Positions 1 to 11,710 of a stretch of 64,000 bases of DNA are shown here, one piece after another. Source of the DNA: Sphingopyxis sp. OPL5. Lineage in GTDB: Bacteria; Pseudomonadota; Alphaproteobacteria; Sphingomonadales; Sphingomonadaceae. Below the pieces are notes generated by a model. The model was not told the origin of the DNA and searched no databases. It saw only the letters and a list, made by a program, of their open reading frames with translations. Position 1 is the first letter of the stretch. Each line of letters begins with the position of its first letter. The stretch is taken from positions 2,846,001-2,910,000 of the forward strand of contig NZ_CP060725.1 in assembly GCF_003797775.2 (NCBI RefSeq), in the 5' to 3' direction. Position numbers and translations under genes: made by a program.

Positions 1-1
1 C

Positions 2-703
2 GCCGACAGCCTGCCGTCGGAGGAATGGCGGGAGTGTCTGGCCAAGGGGGAATTTGTGGGGGCAGCGCGCGAAAGTTTCGACCTGATCGAAACGATGCTT
101 TTCGATCCTGTCGAGGGGGTGCAGCGGCTTGAGGGGCATCTGGCGCGGATGAAAGCGAGCGCCGCCATGCTCGGTTTTACCTTCGACCGGCACGGCGCGC
201 GCAACGTCCTGCAATCGGCGACTTTCCGCCTGCGCAGCGCGGCGCGAGTGCGGATGCGGCTGGCGCCGTCGGGCGCGCTCGCGGTCGAGGTGTCGCCGCT
301 GCCGCGCCTCGCCGAACTGCCAGTCCCCGTCGCGGTGCGGCCGGCGCCGATGGCTGCCGACGATTTCCGCCTCGTCCACAAGACCAGCCTGCGCGCCGCC
401 TTCGACGCCGCGCGCAGCGAGGCCGGAACGGCGGAAGTGGTATTCGTCGACGAACCTGGCTTCGTCACCGAGGGCAGCTGGAGCAGCATCTTCGTCGAGC
501 GTGCCGGCCAACTGCTCACCCCGCCACTGTCGCTCGGGCTGTTGCCCGGGGTGCTGCGCGCTGAGCTGATCGAGAAAGGGCGCGCGGTCGAATCGCATCT
601 GCGCCTCGCCGACCTCGCCGATGGTTTCTTCATCGGCAACAGCTTGCGCGGGCTGATCCCGGCGCGGCTCGCCGACGGGACTCAAACCCAGTCGCCGGGA
701 TGA
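2..703 (+). CDS. pabC: C-terminal part of a PabB-PabC type fusion (4-amino-4-deoxychorismate lyase domain), cut by the window edge
   Basis: The frame is open to the left edge, and the residues before the first GTG (position 56) look like coding sequence, so this is probably the end of a longer protein. The visible part is a fold-type IV PLP enzyme resembling 4-amino-4-deoxychorismate lyase, which releases pyruvate to give p-aminobenzoate for folate. Family signatures: FDLIETM near the start, HKTSLR around the PLP lysine, VTEGSWSSIFV, and LPGVLRAELIEKGR near the end. In many alphaproteobacteria this domain is fused behind aminodeoxychorismate synthase PabB; that is inferred here because the PabB part lies outside. 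If GTG 56 were the true start, the protein would be a 215-residue stand-alone lyase, short for the family. Confidence 0.75.
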   Translation, partial: ADSLPSEEWRECLAKGEFVGAARESFDLIETMLFDPVEGVQRLEGHLARMKASAAMLGFTFDRHGARNVLQSATFRLRSAARVRMRLAPSGALAVEVSPLPRLAELPVPVAVRPAPMAADDFRLVHKTSLRAAFDAARSEAGTAEVVFVDEPGFVTEGSWSSIFVERAGQLLTPPLSLGLLPGVLRAELIEKGRAVESHLRLADLADGFFIGNSLRGLIPARLADGTQTQSPG

Positions 704-727
704 CGGGCGCAGTTTAGGCCTGCATAG

Positions 728-2053
<1,326 letters not shown>

Positions 2054-2060
2054 TTTTGCT

Positions 2061-2082
2061 CCCCTCCCGCAGGCGGGAGGGG
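2061..2082. terminator. Perfect 9-bp stem hairpin after aatA, terminator-like or repeat
   Basis: CCCCTCCCG and CGGGAGGGG pair around a CAGG loop, eight bases after the aatA stop codon. There is no T run behind it, so it may be a dispersed palindrome or RNA-stabilising element rather than a true intrinsic terminator. This hairpin type is common between genes of sphingomonads (from memory). Confidence 0.5.
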
Positions 2083-2244
2083 CAGCTGTTTCTGAACCCC
2101 GGACAACCAGCCGGTTCACCGGAAAGTAAGGCCTGCCGCCTAAAGGTGACCCACGTCACTGCACGACGGCTCGGGGCGCGTCATATCGTTCGGTGTAACC
2201 AACAAGGCTTCGGCCACGAACGATAGATATGACAGGACAAACCG

Positions 2245-2352
2245 ATGCTCTCCATGATTCGCTCCGACTGGTTTCCGACCATGCTCGCAGGCTTCGCCAT
2301 CGGCGGGCTGCTCGTGATGATGCAGCAGCCGGCGCTCGCGATGACGCTGTGA
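2245..2352 (+). CDS. Possible 35-residue membrane peptide upstream of msrA
   Basis: A small frame starts at ATG 2245 behind an AGGA site at good distance. It encodes Arg/Asp/Trp followed by one hydrophobic stretch (LAGFAIGGLLVMM, about residues 14-26). It ends 11 bases before the msrA ATG, so the two could be translated in succession. I recognise no family. Support is the ribosome site, the clean single-helix pattern and the position; shortness keeps confidence modest. Confidence 0.4.
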   Translation: MLSMIRSDWFPTMLAGFAIGGLLVMMQQPALAMTL

Positions 2353-2363
2353 AACCGATCCGG

Positions 2364-3038
2364 ATGAATTTCGCCCGCCATGTCATCGTAGCGCTGGCGG
2401 GGGTCGTCATCTTCACCCATGTCTGGCCGGCGCAGGCGGAGACGGTGGTCAAGCTGCCCGCGGCGGCGGTCGATCCGGCGGTCAAGGCGAAGCGCGCGAC
2501 CGCGGTGCTCGCCGGCGGCTGCTTCTGGGGCGTCGAGGGCGTGTTTTCGAACGTCAAGGGCGTCGTCTCGGTCGAATCGGGCTATCATGGCGGCAGCGCC
2601 GCGACCGCGAAATATGAGCTGACCCACGACGGCAAGTCGGGCCATGCCGAGGCGGTACGGATCGTCTATGACCCCACGCAGGTGAGCTATGGCACCCTGC
2701 TGCGCGTGCTGTTTTCGGTCGTCGCCGACCCGACGCTCAAGAATCGCCAGGGTCCCGACACGGGGACCCAATATCGCGCCGCGATCGTGCCGATGGACGC
2801 GACCCAGCGCCAGGTCGCGACCGCCTATCTGTCGCAGATCGGCAAGGGCAAATTTTTCGCCAAGCCGATCGTCGTGCCGGTCGAGACCTACAAGACCTTC
2901 TATCGCGCCGAGGCCGGTCATCAGGATTTCATGAAGCGGAATCCGTCGAACGGCTACATCGTCCGCTGGGACGCCCCGAAGCTCGCGGCGTTCAAGCGAC
3001 TCTATCCCAATCTCGTGCGGGCCACCCCGGCCCCCTGA
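2364..3038 (+). CDS. msrA: Peptide-methionine (S)-S-oxide reductase, exported form
   Basis: 224-residue MsrA that reduces the S epimer of methionine sulfoxide in damaged proteins. The catalytic motif GCFWG is at 52-56 with C53 as nucleophile, followed by the family blocks SGYHGG and PDTGTQYR. ATG 2364 is chosen over the longer frame from 2229 because it gives a clear signal peptide (hydrophobic VIVALAGVVIFTHVW, cleavage near PAQA/E at 25), implying periplasmic repair. Recycling cysteines could lie elsewhere; few cysteines are visible in the mature part, so the electron donor is unclear. No msrB is adjacent. Confidence 0.92.
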   Translation: MNFARHVIVALAGVVIFTHVWPAQAETVVKLPAAAVDPAVKAKRATAVLAGGCFWGVEGVFSNVKGVVSVESGYHGGSAATAKYELTHDGKSGHAEAVRIVYDPTQVSYGTLLRVLFSVVADPTLKNRQGPDTGTQYRAAIVPMDATQRQVATAYLSQIGKGKFFAKPIVVPVETYKTFYRAEAGHQDFMKRNPSNGYIVRWDAPKLAAFKRLYPNLVRATPAP

Positions 3039-3128
3039 TCCGGCGAAAGGTTCCGCCGCTCATCGTGCGCAAGGAATCGTTCGTCGCAAACCGCTGGTCG
3101 CCGCACACCCGGTGCGGGACGGGTGAAA

Positions 3129-3145
3129 CCGGCCAAAAAGGCCGG
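3129..3145. terminator. GGCC-stem hairpin between msrA and the serine hydrolase gene
   Basis: CCGGCC and GGCCGG pair perfectly around AAAAA, 91 bases after the msrA stop. No T tract follows on the plus strand. It may end msrA transcription or act as a leader hairpin for the gene at 3181. Confidence 0.35.
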
Positions 3146-3180
3146 GATAGAATGACGGTCGCAGTCGCTTCGGGGTTTGA

Positions 3181-4320
3181 ATGAAAGTCGATTTTTCGGG
3201 CAAGGCGGCGTTCGCGGTTCTGATGGGAGCCATGGTGCTCGCGGGTTGCGTCAGCAGTGCTGCCGTGGTGCCAACGCCGCGCGCGGTGCCGCCGACCAAA
3301 AATCCCCCGGGCGCGGTCAGCGTGCCGATCGGGCCGCCGGTGCGCAGTTCGACGCCGACGCCGCAGCTTCCCGCTGACCCGGGCTTCCGCCGTGCACCGG
3401 CGGGTCTCGACGACCGAATCTTCCAGATCTGGAAAGCCTTTCCCGGCAAGACCGGAATCGCGGTGCAGCGGATCGACGGTGAATGGACGCTCGCCCAGCG
3501 CGGCGCCGAACTGTTTCCACAGCAGAGCGTATCGAAATTCTGGGTCACGCTGACCGTCCTCGACGCGGTCGACAACGGCCGGCTCAGCCTCGACCAGAAG
3601 GTTCGTATCGGCCCCGAGGATCTCACCGTCTTTCACCAGCCGATCGCGGCGCGCGTCCAGTCGCAGGGGGCGGTGACGATGACCGTCCGCGACCTCATCG
3701 AAACCGCGATCACCCACAGCGACAACACCGCGAACGACAGCCTGCTGCGCACCGTCGGTGGTCCCGACGCGATCCGGCGCTTCATCGACAAGAAGGATCT
3801 CGGCGCGATCCGCTTCGGTCCCGGCGAGCGACTGCTGCAGGCCGGCACTGCGGGCCTCAAATGGCAGCAAAGCTATTCGAACGCGCGCAATTTCCAGACC
3901 GCACGCGCGGCCTTGCCCGAGGCGACGCGCAAGGCGGCGATGGACGCCTATCGCGCCAATCCGCCCGACGGGGCGAGCCCCGTTGCGATTGCAGGCGCGC
4001 TCACCCGGCTGGCGCGCGGCACTTTGCTGTCGCCCGAATCGACCCAATATATGCTGGGCGTGATGAGCCGCACCAAGAGCGGGCCGCAGCGCTTGAAGGC
4101 CGGACTGCCCGCTGGCTGGACCTTCCTCCACAAGACCGGTACCGGCCAGGATTACAAGGGCATGACCGTGGGGTATAACGACATCGGCATCGCGACTGCC
4201 CCCGACGGCACCCGTTATGCGATCGTGGTGATGATGGGCGAGGCGACGTCGCCGATCCCGGCGCGAATGGCGACGATGCAGGCGGTGTCGCGCGCGGTCG
4301 CTGAATTTCATGGAAGATAG
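3181..4320 (+). CDS. Lipoprotein serine hydrolase of the class A beta-lactamase fold
   Basis: 379 residues. A lipobox (VLAGC, lipidated C23) points to an envelope lipoprotein. The penicillin-recognising motifs are in order: S116-V-S-K119 (active serine and lysine), S180-D-N182, and a KTG triad in LHKTGTGQ near residue 320. The protein is longer than a typical class A enzyme (about 290), partly from a proline-rich linker at about 30-65 after the lipid anchor. I do not see a convincing omega-loop ExxxN, so strong beta-lactam hydrolysis is uncertain; a peptidoglycan-related or esterase role is equally possible. A small lipoprotein gene starts 4 bases after its stop. Confidence 0.8.
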   Translation: MKVDFSGKAAFAVLMGAMVLAGCVSSAAVVPTPRAVPPTKNPPGAVSVPIGPPVRSSTPTPQLPADPGFRRAPAGLDDRIFQIWKAFPGKTGIAVQRIDGEWTLAQRGAELFPQQSVSKFWVTLTVLDAVDNGRLSLDQKVRIGPEDLTVFHQPIAARVQSQGAVTMTVRDLIETAITHSDNTANDSLLRTVGGPDAIRRFIDKKDLGAIRFGPGERLLQAGTAGLKWQQSYSNARNFQTARAALPEATRKAAMDAYRANPPDGASPVAIAGALTRLARGTLLSPESTQYMLGVMSRTKSGPQRLKAGLPAGWTFLHKTGTGQDYKGMTVGYNDIGIATAPDGTRYAIVVMMGEATSPIPARMATMQAVSRAVAEFHGR

Positions 4321-4324
4321 AGCG

Positions 4325-4636
4325 ATGAAAAAGCTGTTGCTGGGTCCGGTGCTGGTGGCGCTGACGCTGACGGGTTGCGCGACCCCCGAGACCCGGCTGC
4401 GCACGGGACTCGTCGATGCCGGCCTGTCGCAGCGCGTCGCCGGATGCATGGCCGAACGCATGGTCGACCGGCTGTCGCTGGTGCAACTGCGACGGATCGG
4501 CTCGCTCGCCAGCCTCAAGGACAAGAATGCCAGCGACCTGTCGCTCAATCAATTCCTGCACAAGGTCCGCGCGCTCAAGGATGCCGAGATATTGGCGGTG
4601 ACGACGAGTTCGGCGGCGGTGTGCGCTTTTGGCTGA
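4325..4636 (+). CDS. Small putative lipoprotein, unknown function
   Basis: 103 residues with a clear lipoprotein signal (LTLTGC, lipidated C18) and a helical remainder carrying two more cysteines (SQRVAGCMAER and AAVCAFG). ATG 4325 follows a GGAAG ribosome site located inside the end of the preceding hydrolase gene. The tight spacing suggests one transcript and perhaps a shared envelope role. I recognise no named family. Confidence 0.7.
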   Translation: MKKLLLGPVLVALTLTGCATPETRLRTGLVDAGLSQRVAGCMAERMVDRLSLVQLRRIGSLASLKDKNASDLSLNQFLHKVRALKDAEILAVTTSSAAVCAFG

Positions 4637-4648
4637 ACCGCGATCGCC

Positions 4649-4668
4649 ATCCCGGCCTGCGCCAGGAT
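4649..4668. repeat. Short imperfect palindrome, possible remnant of a dispersed repeat
   Basis: ATCCCGGC and GCCAGGAT pair with one mismatch around CTGC, followed by GACGA. It resembles the arms of the GTCAT-bounded palindromes seen elsewhere in the window (compare 53539-53616), so it may be a decayed copy between the lipoprotein gene and sucC. Confidence 0.35.
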
Positions 4669-4798
4669 GACGAAGGGTAGGTTTGCTCGGCCCAGCGGAA
4701 AGAATCTCTTGTCGCCCCGGGGGTAGCCTTGCCTGCGAACTTGTGCTTAGGCGGCGCCAATTCTCCCCGCCCCAGACTCGAAAGGCCCGGCAGACCTC

Positions 4799-6007
<1,209 letters not shown>

Positions 6008-6010
6008 GAA

Positions 6011-6042
6011 CCCGCACCCCCTCCACGAAGAGGGGGTGCGGG
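6011..6042. terminator. Strong 12-bp stem hairpin after sucC
   Basis: CCCGCACCCCCT pairs perfectly with AGGGGGTGCGGG around CCACGAAG, starting four bases after the sucC stop. The T tract is missing (GACTGCC follows). It separates sucC from the etf operon and most likely terminates or protects the sucC message. Confidence 0.6.
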
Positions 6043-6114
6043 ACTGCCGGTTGACGTTTACGTAAACGCCAATTATGGCGCAGTGCACAATTTTTGAGAG
6101 GAGCTTTAAAAGCC

Positions 6115-6864
6115 ATGAAAATCCTCGTCCCCGTGAAGCGGGTGCTCGATTATAACGTCAAGCCGCGGGTCAAGTCCGACGGCACCGGCGTTGACCTGGC
6201 GAATGTCAAAATGTCGATGAACCCGTTCGACGAGATCGGGGTCGAAGAAGCGATCCGCCTGAAGGAAAAGGGCGTCGCGACCGAGATCGTCGCGGTTTCC
6301 GTCGGCCCGCAGAAGGCGCAGGAAACGCTGCGCACCGCGCTGGCGATGGGCGCCGATCGCGCGATCCTGGTGCAGACCGACGATGCGGTCGAGCCGCTCG
6401 CGATCGCCAAGATCCTGAAGGGCATCGCCGACGCGGAGCAGCCCGGCCTTGTCATCCTTGGCAAGCAGGCAATCGACGACGACAACAACCAGACCGGCCA
6501 GATGCTCGCAGCGCTCACCGGCTGGGCGCAGGGCACGTTCGCCAGCGCGGTCAATGTCGACGGCGACAGCGTCAACGTGACCCGCGAAGTCGACGGCGGC
6601 CTCGAGACGGTGAAGCTCAAGCTTCCCGCCATCGTCACCACCGATCTTCGCCTCAACGAGCCGCGTTATGCCTCGCTGCCGAACATCATGAAGGCGAAGT
6701 CGAAGCCGCTCGATACCAAGACCCCGGCCGATTACGGCGTCGACACGACGCCGCGCGTCAAGGTCGTCAAGGTTTCGGAGCCGCCGGTTCGCTCGGCCGG
6801 CGTCAAGGTCGCCGATGTCGATGAACTGGTTGCCAAGTTGAAAGCCATGGGAGTGCACTCATGA
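6115..6864 (+). CDS. etfB: Electron transfer flavoprotein beta subunit
   Basis: 249-residue beta subunit of the ETF heterodimer, which collects electrons from acyl-CoA dehydrogenases and passes them to ETF-quinone oxidoreductase. The N-terminus [18 protein letters not shown] and the segment [18 protein letters not shown] (AMP-binding region) are characteristic. ATG 6115 lies behind an AGGAG site. The stop overlaps the etfA start (ATGA), so the two subunits are translationally coupled. Likely partners in this window include the acyl-CoA dehydrogenase at 17.9 kb. Confidence 0.96.
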   Translation: MKILVPVKRVLDYNVKPRVKSDGTGVDLANVKMSMNPFDEIGVEEAIRLKEKGVATEIVAVSVGPQKAQETLRTALAMGADRAILVQTDDAVEPLAIAKILKGIADAEQPGLVILGKQAIDDDNNQTGQMLAALTGWAQGTFASAVNVDGDSVNVTREVDGGLETVKLKLPAIVTTDLRLNEPRYASLPNIMKAKSKPLDTKTPADYGVDTTPRVKVVKVSEPPVRSAGVKVADVDELVAKLKAMGVHS

Positions 6865-7790
6865 AAACGCTCGTTTGGGTCGAACATGACGGTTCGTCGG
6901 TAAAGGACGCCACGCTCGCGGTGATCACTGCCGCATCGAAGCTTGGCGAAGTCCATCTGCTGGTCGCCGGTAGCGGCGTCGATGGCGTCGCCAAGGAAGC
7001 CGCGCAGATCGCCGGCGTTGGCAAGGTGCATGTCGCCGACAACGCCGCCTTCGGACACAATCTGCCCGAAAATATCGCACCGCTGGTTGCCGAACTGATG
7101 GCAAGCCATGACGCGTTCCTCGCGCCCGCAACGACGACCGGCAAGAATGTCGCACCGCGCGTCGCTGCGCTGCTCGACGTGATGCAGATCAGCGAAATCC
7201 TGTCGGTCGAGGGCGAGAACACCTTCACCCGCCCGATCTACGCCGGCAACGCGATCGCGACCGTCGAAAGCTCGGACGCCAAGCTGGTCCTCACCGTTCG
7301 CGGCACCGCGTTCGAAAAGGCCGCGACCTCGGGCGGCTCGGGCACCATCGAAGCCGTGGGTAGCGGCGGCGACGCCGGCCTCTCGAGCTTCGTGGGCGCC
7401 GAGATTGCCAAGCAGGATCGTCCCGAACTGACCTCGGCGAAGATCATCGTGTCGGGCGGCCGCGCGCTCGGTTCGAGCGAGAAATATCAGGAAGTCATCG
7501 TGCCGCTCGCCGACAAGCTCGGCGCCGCGCTCGGCGCCAGCCGCGCCGCGGTCGATGCGGGCTATGTCCCCAACGACTATCAGGTCGGCCAGACCGGCAA
7601 GATCGTCGCGCCGCAGGTCTATTTCGCGATCGGCATCTCGGGCGCGATCCAGCATCTCGCCGGCATGAAGGATTCGAAGACGATCGTCGCGATCAACAAG
7701 GACGAAGACGCCCCGATCTTCCAGGTCGCCGACTTCGGCCTCGTCGCCGACCTGTTCAGCGCCGTTCCGGAGCTGACCGGCAAGATCTGA
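6861..7790 (+). CDS. etfA: Electron transfer flavoprotein alpha subunit
   Basis: 309-residue alpha subunit. The C-terminal FAD-binding domain begins near residue 190 with [12 protein letters not shown] and continues with [19 protein letters not shown] and [13 protein letters not shown], all family signatures. It starts inside the etfB stop (ATGA), consistent with equimolar production. Its stop is followed two bases later by the start of a membrane-protein gene, so the operon may extend. Confidence 0.96.
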   Translation: MKTLVWVEHDGSSVKDATLAVITAASKLGEVHLLVAGSGVDGVAKEAAQIAGVGKVHVADNAAFGHNLPENIAPLVAELMASHDAFLAPATTTGKNVAPRVAALLDVMQISEILSVEGENTFTRPIYAGNAIATVESSDAKLVLTVRGTAFEKAATSGGSGTIEAVGSGGDAGLSSFVGAEIAKQDRPELTSAKIIVSGGRALGSSEKYQEVIVPLADKLGAALGASRAAVDAGYVPNDYQVGQTGKIVAPQVYFAIGISGAIQHLAGMKDSKTIVAINKDEDAPIFQVADFGLVADLFSAVPELTGKI

Positions 7791-7792
7791 CG

Positions 7793-9130
7793 ATGACCGG
7801 CGATCATCCCGGCGTGCCCGGTCTCGGCGATGCCCCCTTCAACGCGGGCGGCCGACGGGCAACGCGGAATGACGCGAATGACGAAGCGGTCGGGGGCGAC
7901 GACGCCCTCGACCGCTCGTTGATTCTGGCGAGCGTCGCGCGCGACGCACGGCTCGACAAGAAATTCCTGCTCCTGATCATCCTCGCTGCCGCGATCGCGA
8001 CGCTTGGCCTGCTGCAAAGTTCGACCGCCGTGGTCATCGGCGCGATGCTCGTGTCGCCGCTGATGGGGCCGATCATGGGCCTCGGCTTTGGCCTGGCGAC
8101 GATCGAAAGCCATTTGATCAAACGCTCGCTGGTCACGCTCGCGGCGGGCATGGCGGTGGCGATCCTTGTCGCGGCGCTGATCATCTGGGTCTCGCCGATC
8201 GCCGACGTTACGCCCGAACTGCGGGCGCGGACCCAGCCGACGCTGCTCGACCTCGGCGTCGCGGTCGTTGGCGGTATCGCCGGCGTCTATGCGATCATGC
8301 GCAAGCTGTCGGGGGTGATGGTGGGCGTCGCGATCGCGACTGCGCTGGTGCCGCCGCTGTCGACGGTCGCGTTCGGACTGGTCACCGGACGAATGGATTT
8401 CGCGCTCGGCGCGTCGCTGCTTTTCCTGACCAACACGCTGGCCATCGCCTTCGCCGCGACGATCGTCGCCCGCCTCAACCATTTCGGTCCGTCGCTGACG
8501 CGGCAGCATACGGCGATGCAGGTCGTCGGTATCGTCGGGGCGCTCGGGGTTTTGTCGATCCCGCTGGCGCTGTCGCTCAACTCGATCGTCCGCGAGATCG
8601 GCGCGCGCAATGCCGTGCAGAGCGAGCTTGGCGGCCTGCTGGCAAAGGACGACCGGGTCGACAGCCTGAACGTGCGGATCGAGGATGACGCGGTCGCCGT
8701 CGACGGTGTGGTCCTTGTCGACCGCTATGCGTCGCAGCTCGACAGCGACCTCGCACGGAAGGTGCGCGCCAAGCTGAAACGTGACGTGCGCGTCAGCATC
8801 GTCCAGATCCGGCAGCAGAGCAATGCCGCGGCGCAGGTCGAGGAACAGCTCAACCGCCGCCTTTCGGCACTCGAGCAGCGCGAGGATGACAGCCGCAACA
8901 TTCTGGCCGGGCTGACCGTCGGCGAGCTGGTGCCGCGCGACCGGGTGCTGATCGACGCACAGGCGCGCCGCGTCGTCGTCGCGCGCGACCGCGAGGCCGA
9001 AGGCGAACAGGTCGCCGCCGCGATCGACCGCATCATGGCGTCGGTGCAGGCGGGACACCCGCAATGGCTGATCCAGAATGGTGCGCTGACCGAGGCCGAA
9101 ACGCCCGAAGAGCCGGCGGCGGCGCCCTGA
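7793..9130 (+). CDS. DUF389 / TIGR00341 family membrane protein
   Basis: 445 residues. After a poorly conserved hydrophilic head (1-50) come several membrane helices (about 60-270), with the family block [19 protein letters not shown] and later [15 protein letters not shown]. The C-terminal third is soluble and charged with coiled-coil tendency. The biochemical role of DUF389 proteins is not established. The start lies two bases after the etfA stop, so cotranscription is likely, but I know of no functional link to ETF. Confidence 0.85.
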   Translation: MTGDHPGVPGLGDAPFNAGGRRATRNDANDEAVGGDDALDRSLILASVARDARLDKKFLLLIILAAAIATLGLLQSSTAVVIGAMLVSPLMGPIMGLGFGLATIESHLIKRSLVTLAAGMAVAILVAALIIWVSPIADVTPELRARTQPTLLDLGVAVVGGIAGVYAIMRKLSGVMVGVAIATALVPPLSTVAFGLVTGRMDFALGASLLFLTNTLAIAFAATIVARLNHFGPSLTRQHTAMQVVGIVGALGVLSIPLALSLNSIVREIGARNAVQSELGGLLAKDDRVDSLNVRIEDDAVAVDGVVLVDRYASQLDSDLARKVRAKLKRDVRVSIVQIRQQSNAAAQVEEQLNRRLSALEQREDDSRNILAGLTVGELVPRDRVLIDAQARRVVVARDREAEGEQVAAAIDRIMASVQAGHPQWLIQNGALTEAETPEEPAAAP

Positions 9131-9233
9131 TCGGCTTGCAGACCTATTCAACCGCGGCGCGTGCTGACGAACGCGGTTCAATCCGATAGACGGAGCCTAA
9201 GGCCCGCCAGGAAGGGCCGTGGGAGATGGCTTC

Positions 9234-10511
9234 ATGCGGACCGCGCGAATAGCACTGGCTCTGGCTGCGGCAGCGGTCGCGCTGCCGCCCGCCATATTGC
9301 CCGCACAGGCGCGGACCGCGACCCCATCGCTAAGCATCGACAAGGCGCGGATCGACGCGGCGCTCCAGCGGATGATCGCCAGCGACCGTGCGGGCGGCGT
9401 CTCGGCGCTGATCTGGCAGGACGGGCGCGAGGTCTATTTCGGCACCGCCGGCATGGCCGACCGCGCCGCGAACCGCCCGATGCGTCGCGACACGATCGCG
9501 CAAATCTATTCGATGACCAAGCCGGTGACGGGCGTCGCGTTGATGCAGCTATGGGAGGCGGGCAAGGTCCGCCTCGATGACCCGCTGTCCAAATATCTGC
9601 CCGAATATGCGAGCATGCGCGTCTATGCGGGCAAGGACGATGCGGGGCAGCCGCGCTATGTTGCCACCGAACGGCCGATCACGGTGCGCGACGTCCTCCG
9701 CCACACTGCGGGCTTCGCCTATGGCGCGGGACCGACTCCTGCGCACGACGCCTATGTCGCCGCCGCGCCGCTCGCGCTCGACATCGACCTCTCCGAGGCG
9801 AACCGCCGCCTTGCGACCGTGCCTTTGCTGTACCAGCCGGGCAGCCAGTGGGAGTATAGTATCGCGGTCGATGTGCAGGCGGCGCTGGTCGAGAAGCTCT
9901 CGGGCCAGCGTTTCGCCGACTATGTCCGCACCCATATCTTCGAACCGCTGAAGATGACCGAGACCGCCTGGCGCCAGCCCGACACGCGACTGCCGCGCTT
10001 TGCCGCCATGTACGAGAAGCGCGACGGCAAGATGGTGCAGCAAGATGCGGCGACCGCGCAGGTGCTGAACTTTCGCGATCACAAACTGACCCCCGGCGGC
10101 TTCGGCCTCGCCTCGACGCTCGACGATTACCAGCGTTTCGCGCGCATGCTGCTCAATGGCGGCGAACTGGATGGCGTGCGCATCCTCAAACCTTCGACCG
10201 TCAGGCTGATGGCGAGCGACCAACTCGACCCGGCGATCAAGGAGCGCTCGTGGTTGCCGAGCAAAGGCAATGTCGGGTTCGGCTTCGACTTTGCCGTCCG
10301 CAAGGGCCAGCCACTGACCGCCGAGGAAAGCCGCGGCGCGGCGGGAGAATTTTTCTGGGACGGCATGGCCTCGACCTTGTTCTGGGTCGATCCGGCGAAC
10401 AAGCTGACCGCGGTCTTCTTCGTCCAGACTTTGCCCTATGACGGAACGCTGCATCGCGATTTCCGCGCGGCGGTCTATGGGCCGGCTTACAAGGGGCCCA
10501 TGGGCGACTGA
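9234..10511 (+). CDS. Secreted serine hydrolase of the class C beta-lactamase / family VIII esterase type
   Basis: 425 residues with a signal peptide (cleavage near LPAQA/R at 25-27). The catalytic motif is S93-M-T-K96 and the tyrosine motif is Y208-S-I210, with RHTAGFAYG between them. These are typical of EstB-like esterases and of class C-fold peptidases and amidases. ATG 9234 is preferred to GTG 9219 because GGGAGA lies seven bases ahead and the signal peptide then starts cleanly. The substrate cannot be deduced; antibiotic resistance should not be assumed. Confidence 0.85.
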   Translation: MRTARIALALAAAAVALPPAILPAQARTATPSLSIDKARIDAALQRMIASDRAGGVSALIWQDGREVYFGTAGMADRAANRPMRRDTIAQIYSMTKPVTGVALMQLWEAGKVRLDDPLSKYLPEYASMRVYAGKDDAGQPRYVATERPITVRDVLRHTAGFAYGAGPTPAHDAYVAAAPLALDIDLSEANRRLATVPLLYQPGSQWEYSIAVDVQAALVEKLSGQRFADYVRTHIFEPLKMTETAWRQPDTRLPRFAAMYEKRDGKMVQQDAATAQVLNFRDHKLTPGGFGLASTLDDYQRFARMLLNGGELDGVRILKPSTVRLMASDQLDPAIKERSWLPSKGNVGFGFDFAVRKGQPLTAEESRGAAGEFFWDGMASTLFWVDPANKLTAVFFVQTLPYDGTLHRDFRAAVYGPAYKGPMGD

Positions 10512-10514
10512 GAG

Positions 10515-10654
10515 CGATCCTCCCAGTCGCGTAGCGATGGGGAGGGGGACCGTTCGCGAAGCGAATGGTGGAGGGGCCAGCAACGTCGCGCCATAGCCCC
10601 TCCGTCAGCGCTTCGCGCTGCCACCTCCCCATGGCTGCGCCACAGGGAGGATCG
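10515..10654. repeat. 140-bp cruciform-like palindromic element between genes
   Basis: The outer arms CGATCCTCCC (10515-10524) and GGGAGGATCG (10645-10654) are perfect inverted copies. Between them GGGGAGG/CCTCCCC and GGAGGGG/CCCCTCC segments pair again, and two small hairpins, TTCGCGAAGCGAA and CAGCGCTTCGCGCTG, form the tips. This nested structure fits a non-autonomous palindromic repeat of the REP/BIME kind. It may also act on the transcript ends of the hydrolase gene to its left. Confidence 0.7.
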
Positions 10655-10714
10655 GCGTTATCGTCATCCTTTTGTCATCGAGATGACGTTGAGCGGACCC
10701 AAGGAGATTCTGCC

Positions 10715-11710
10715 ATGCCCCAATCCGACAAGCGCGCGTTGCTCGCCGAAGGTCTCGCCGCCGGCGACGATGATGCTGCGCTGCAGGCGCGGCTCGTCGG
10801 CGCAGGGGTGTCGGCGGCATCGGCGAAATATGAAATCGACCGGCTCGGCAAGGATCCGATGGCGGCGATGCTGCGGCGGCAAGCCGCGCGGATGGCGAAG
10901 CAGGGCTGGCTGTTCGCGAACCAGGAACGGCTGGCGCGCGAGGGGGAGGGCGGTTTCGTCCTCGATACGCTCGCCGCGCCCGACCCCGATTTCTTCTATC
11001 GCTACCATTATGAGGCAGGGCGTCCCGCGAAGCTGACCGGACTGATCAACCATTGGCCGGCGTTGACGCGCTGGTCGCTCGACCATTTTGCGGCGCTCGC
11101 GGGCGATGCGGTGGTCGAGGCGCAGGTCGAGCGCGAGCGTGACCCCGATTACGAACTCGCCAAGGACGACCATCGGCGCCTCCTACGCTTCGGCGAATTC
11201 GTCGACTGGCTGCGCAAGGACGAGGCGAGCAACGACATCTATCTGACCGCCTACAACAGCGGCACCAACGCCGCGGCGCTCGGGCCGTTGTGGGACGATT
11301 TGGCGCCGATCGAACTGCTCGATACCGGTCGGACCCGCGACGGGTTTTTCTGGCTCGGCCCCCGGGGCACGCTCACCCCCTGGCACCACGACCTCACCAA
11401 CAATCTGCTGGTGCAGGTGCTGGGCCGCAAGCGCGTGCGGATGGCGCCGCCCTGGGCCTTTGCGCGGATGAAGAACAGCCGCCACTGCTTCTCCGACTGG
11501 GCCAACGAGCCGTTGCCCGCCGGGGCGGGCGATGCCGATACGCCGCCGGTGCTGGAAACGATCATCGGACCCGGCGAATCGATCTTCCTGCCCGTCGGCT
11601 GGTGGCATCAGGTCGAGGCGCTCGATTTGTCGGCGAGCATGAGTTTTACCAGCTTTCGTCGGCCGAATGTCCATGTAGAGGATTACGCATCCTATGGAGA
11701 AATAGCCTGA
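10715..11710 (+). CDS. JmjC/cupin-like Fe(II)-2-oxoglutarate oxygenase
   Basis: 331 residues. An N-terminal helical region of about 80 residues precedes a cupin-like JmjC fold. The metal triad is visible as H224-x-D226 in TPWHHDLTNN and H298 in PVGWWHQV. The segment GFFWLGPRGTLTPWHHD is typical of the cupin_8 family, whose characterised members hydroxylate protein or tRNA side chains. ATG 10715 follows AAGGAG. The stop shares one base with the start of the crotonase gene (TGATG), so the two are coupled. The substrate is unknown. Confidence 0.85.
   Translation: MPQSDKRALLAEGLAAGDDDAALQARLVGAGVSAASAKYEIDRLGKDPMAAMLRRQAARMAKQGWLFANQERLAREGEGGFVLDTLAAPDPDFFYRYHYEAGRPAKLTGLINHWPALTRWSLDHFAALAGDAVVEAQVERERDPDYELAKDDHRRLLRFGEFVDWLRKDEASNDIYLTAYNSGTNAAALGPLWDDLAPIELLDTGRTRDGFFWLGPRGTLTPWHHDLTNNLLVQVLGRKRVRMAPPWAFARMKNSRHCFSDWANEPLPAGAGDADTPPVLETIIGPGESIFLPVGWWHQVEALDLSASMSFTSFRRPNVHVEDYASYGEIA

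Noticed and set aside
3181..4320. Antibiotic resistance beta-lactamase
   Set aside because: The fold motifs are there but the omega-loop ExxxN is not visible and it is a lipoprotein with linker, so resistance cannot be claimed.
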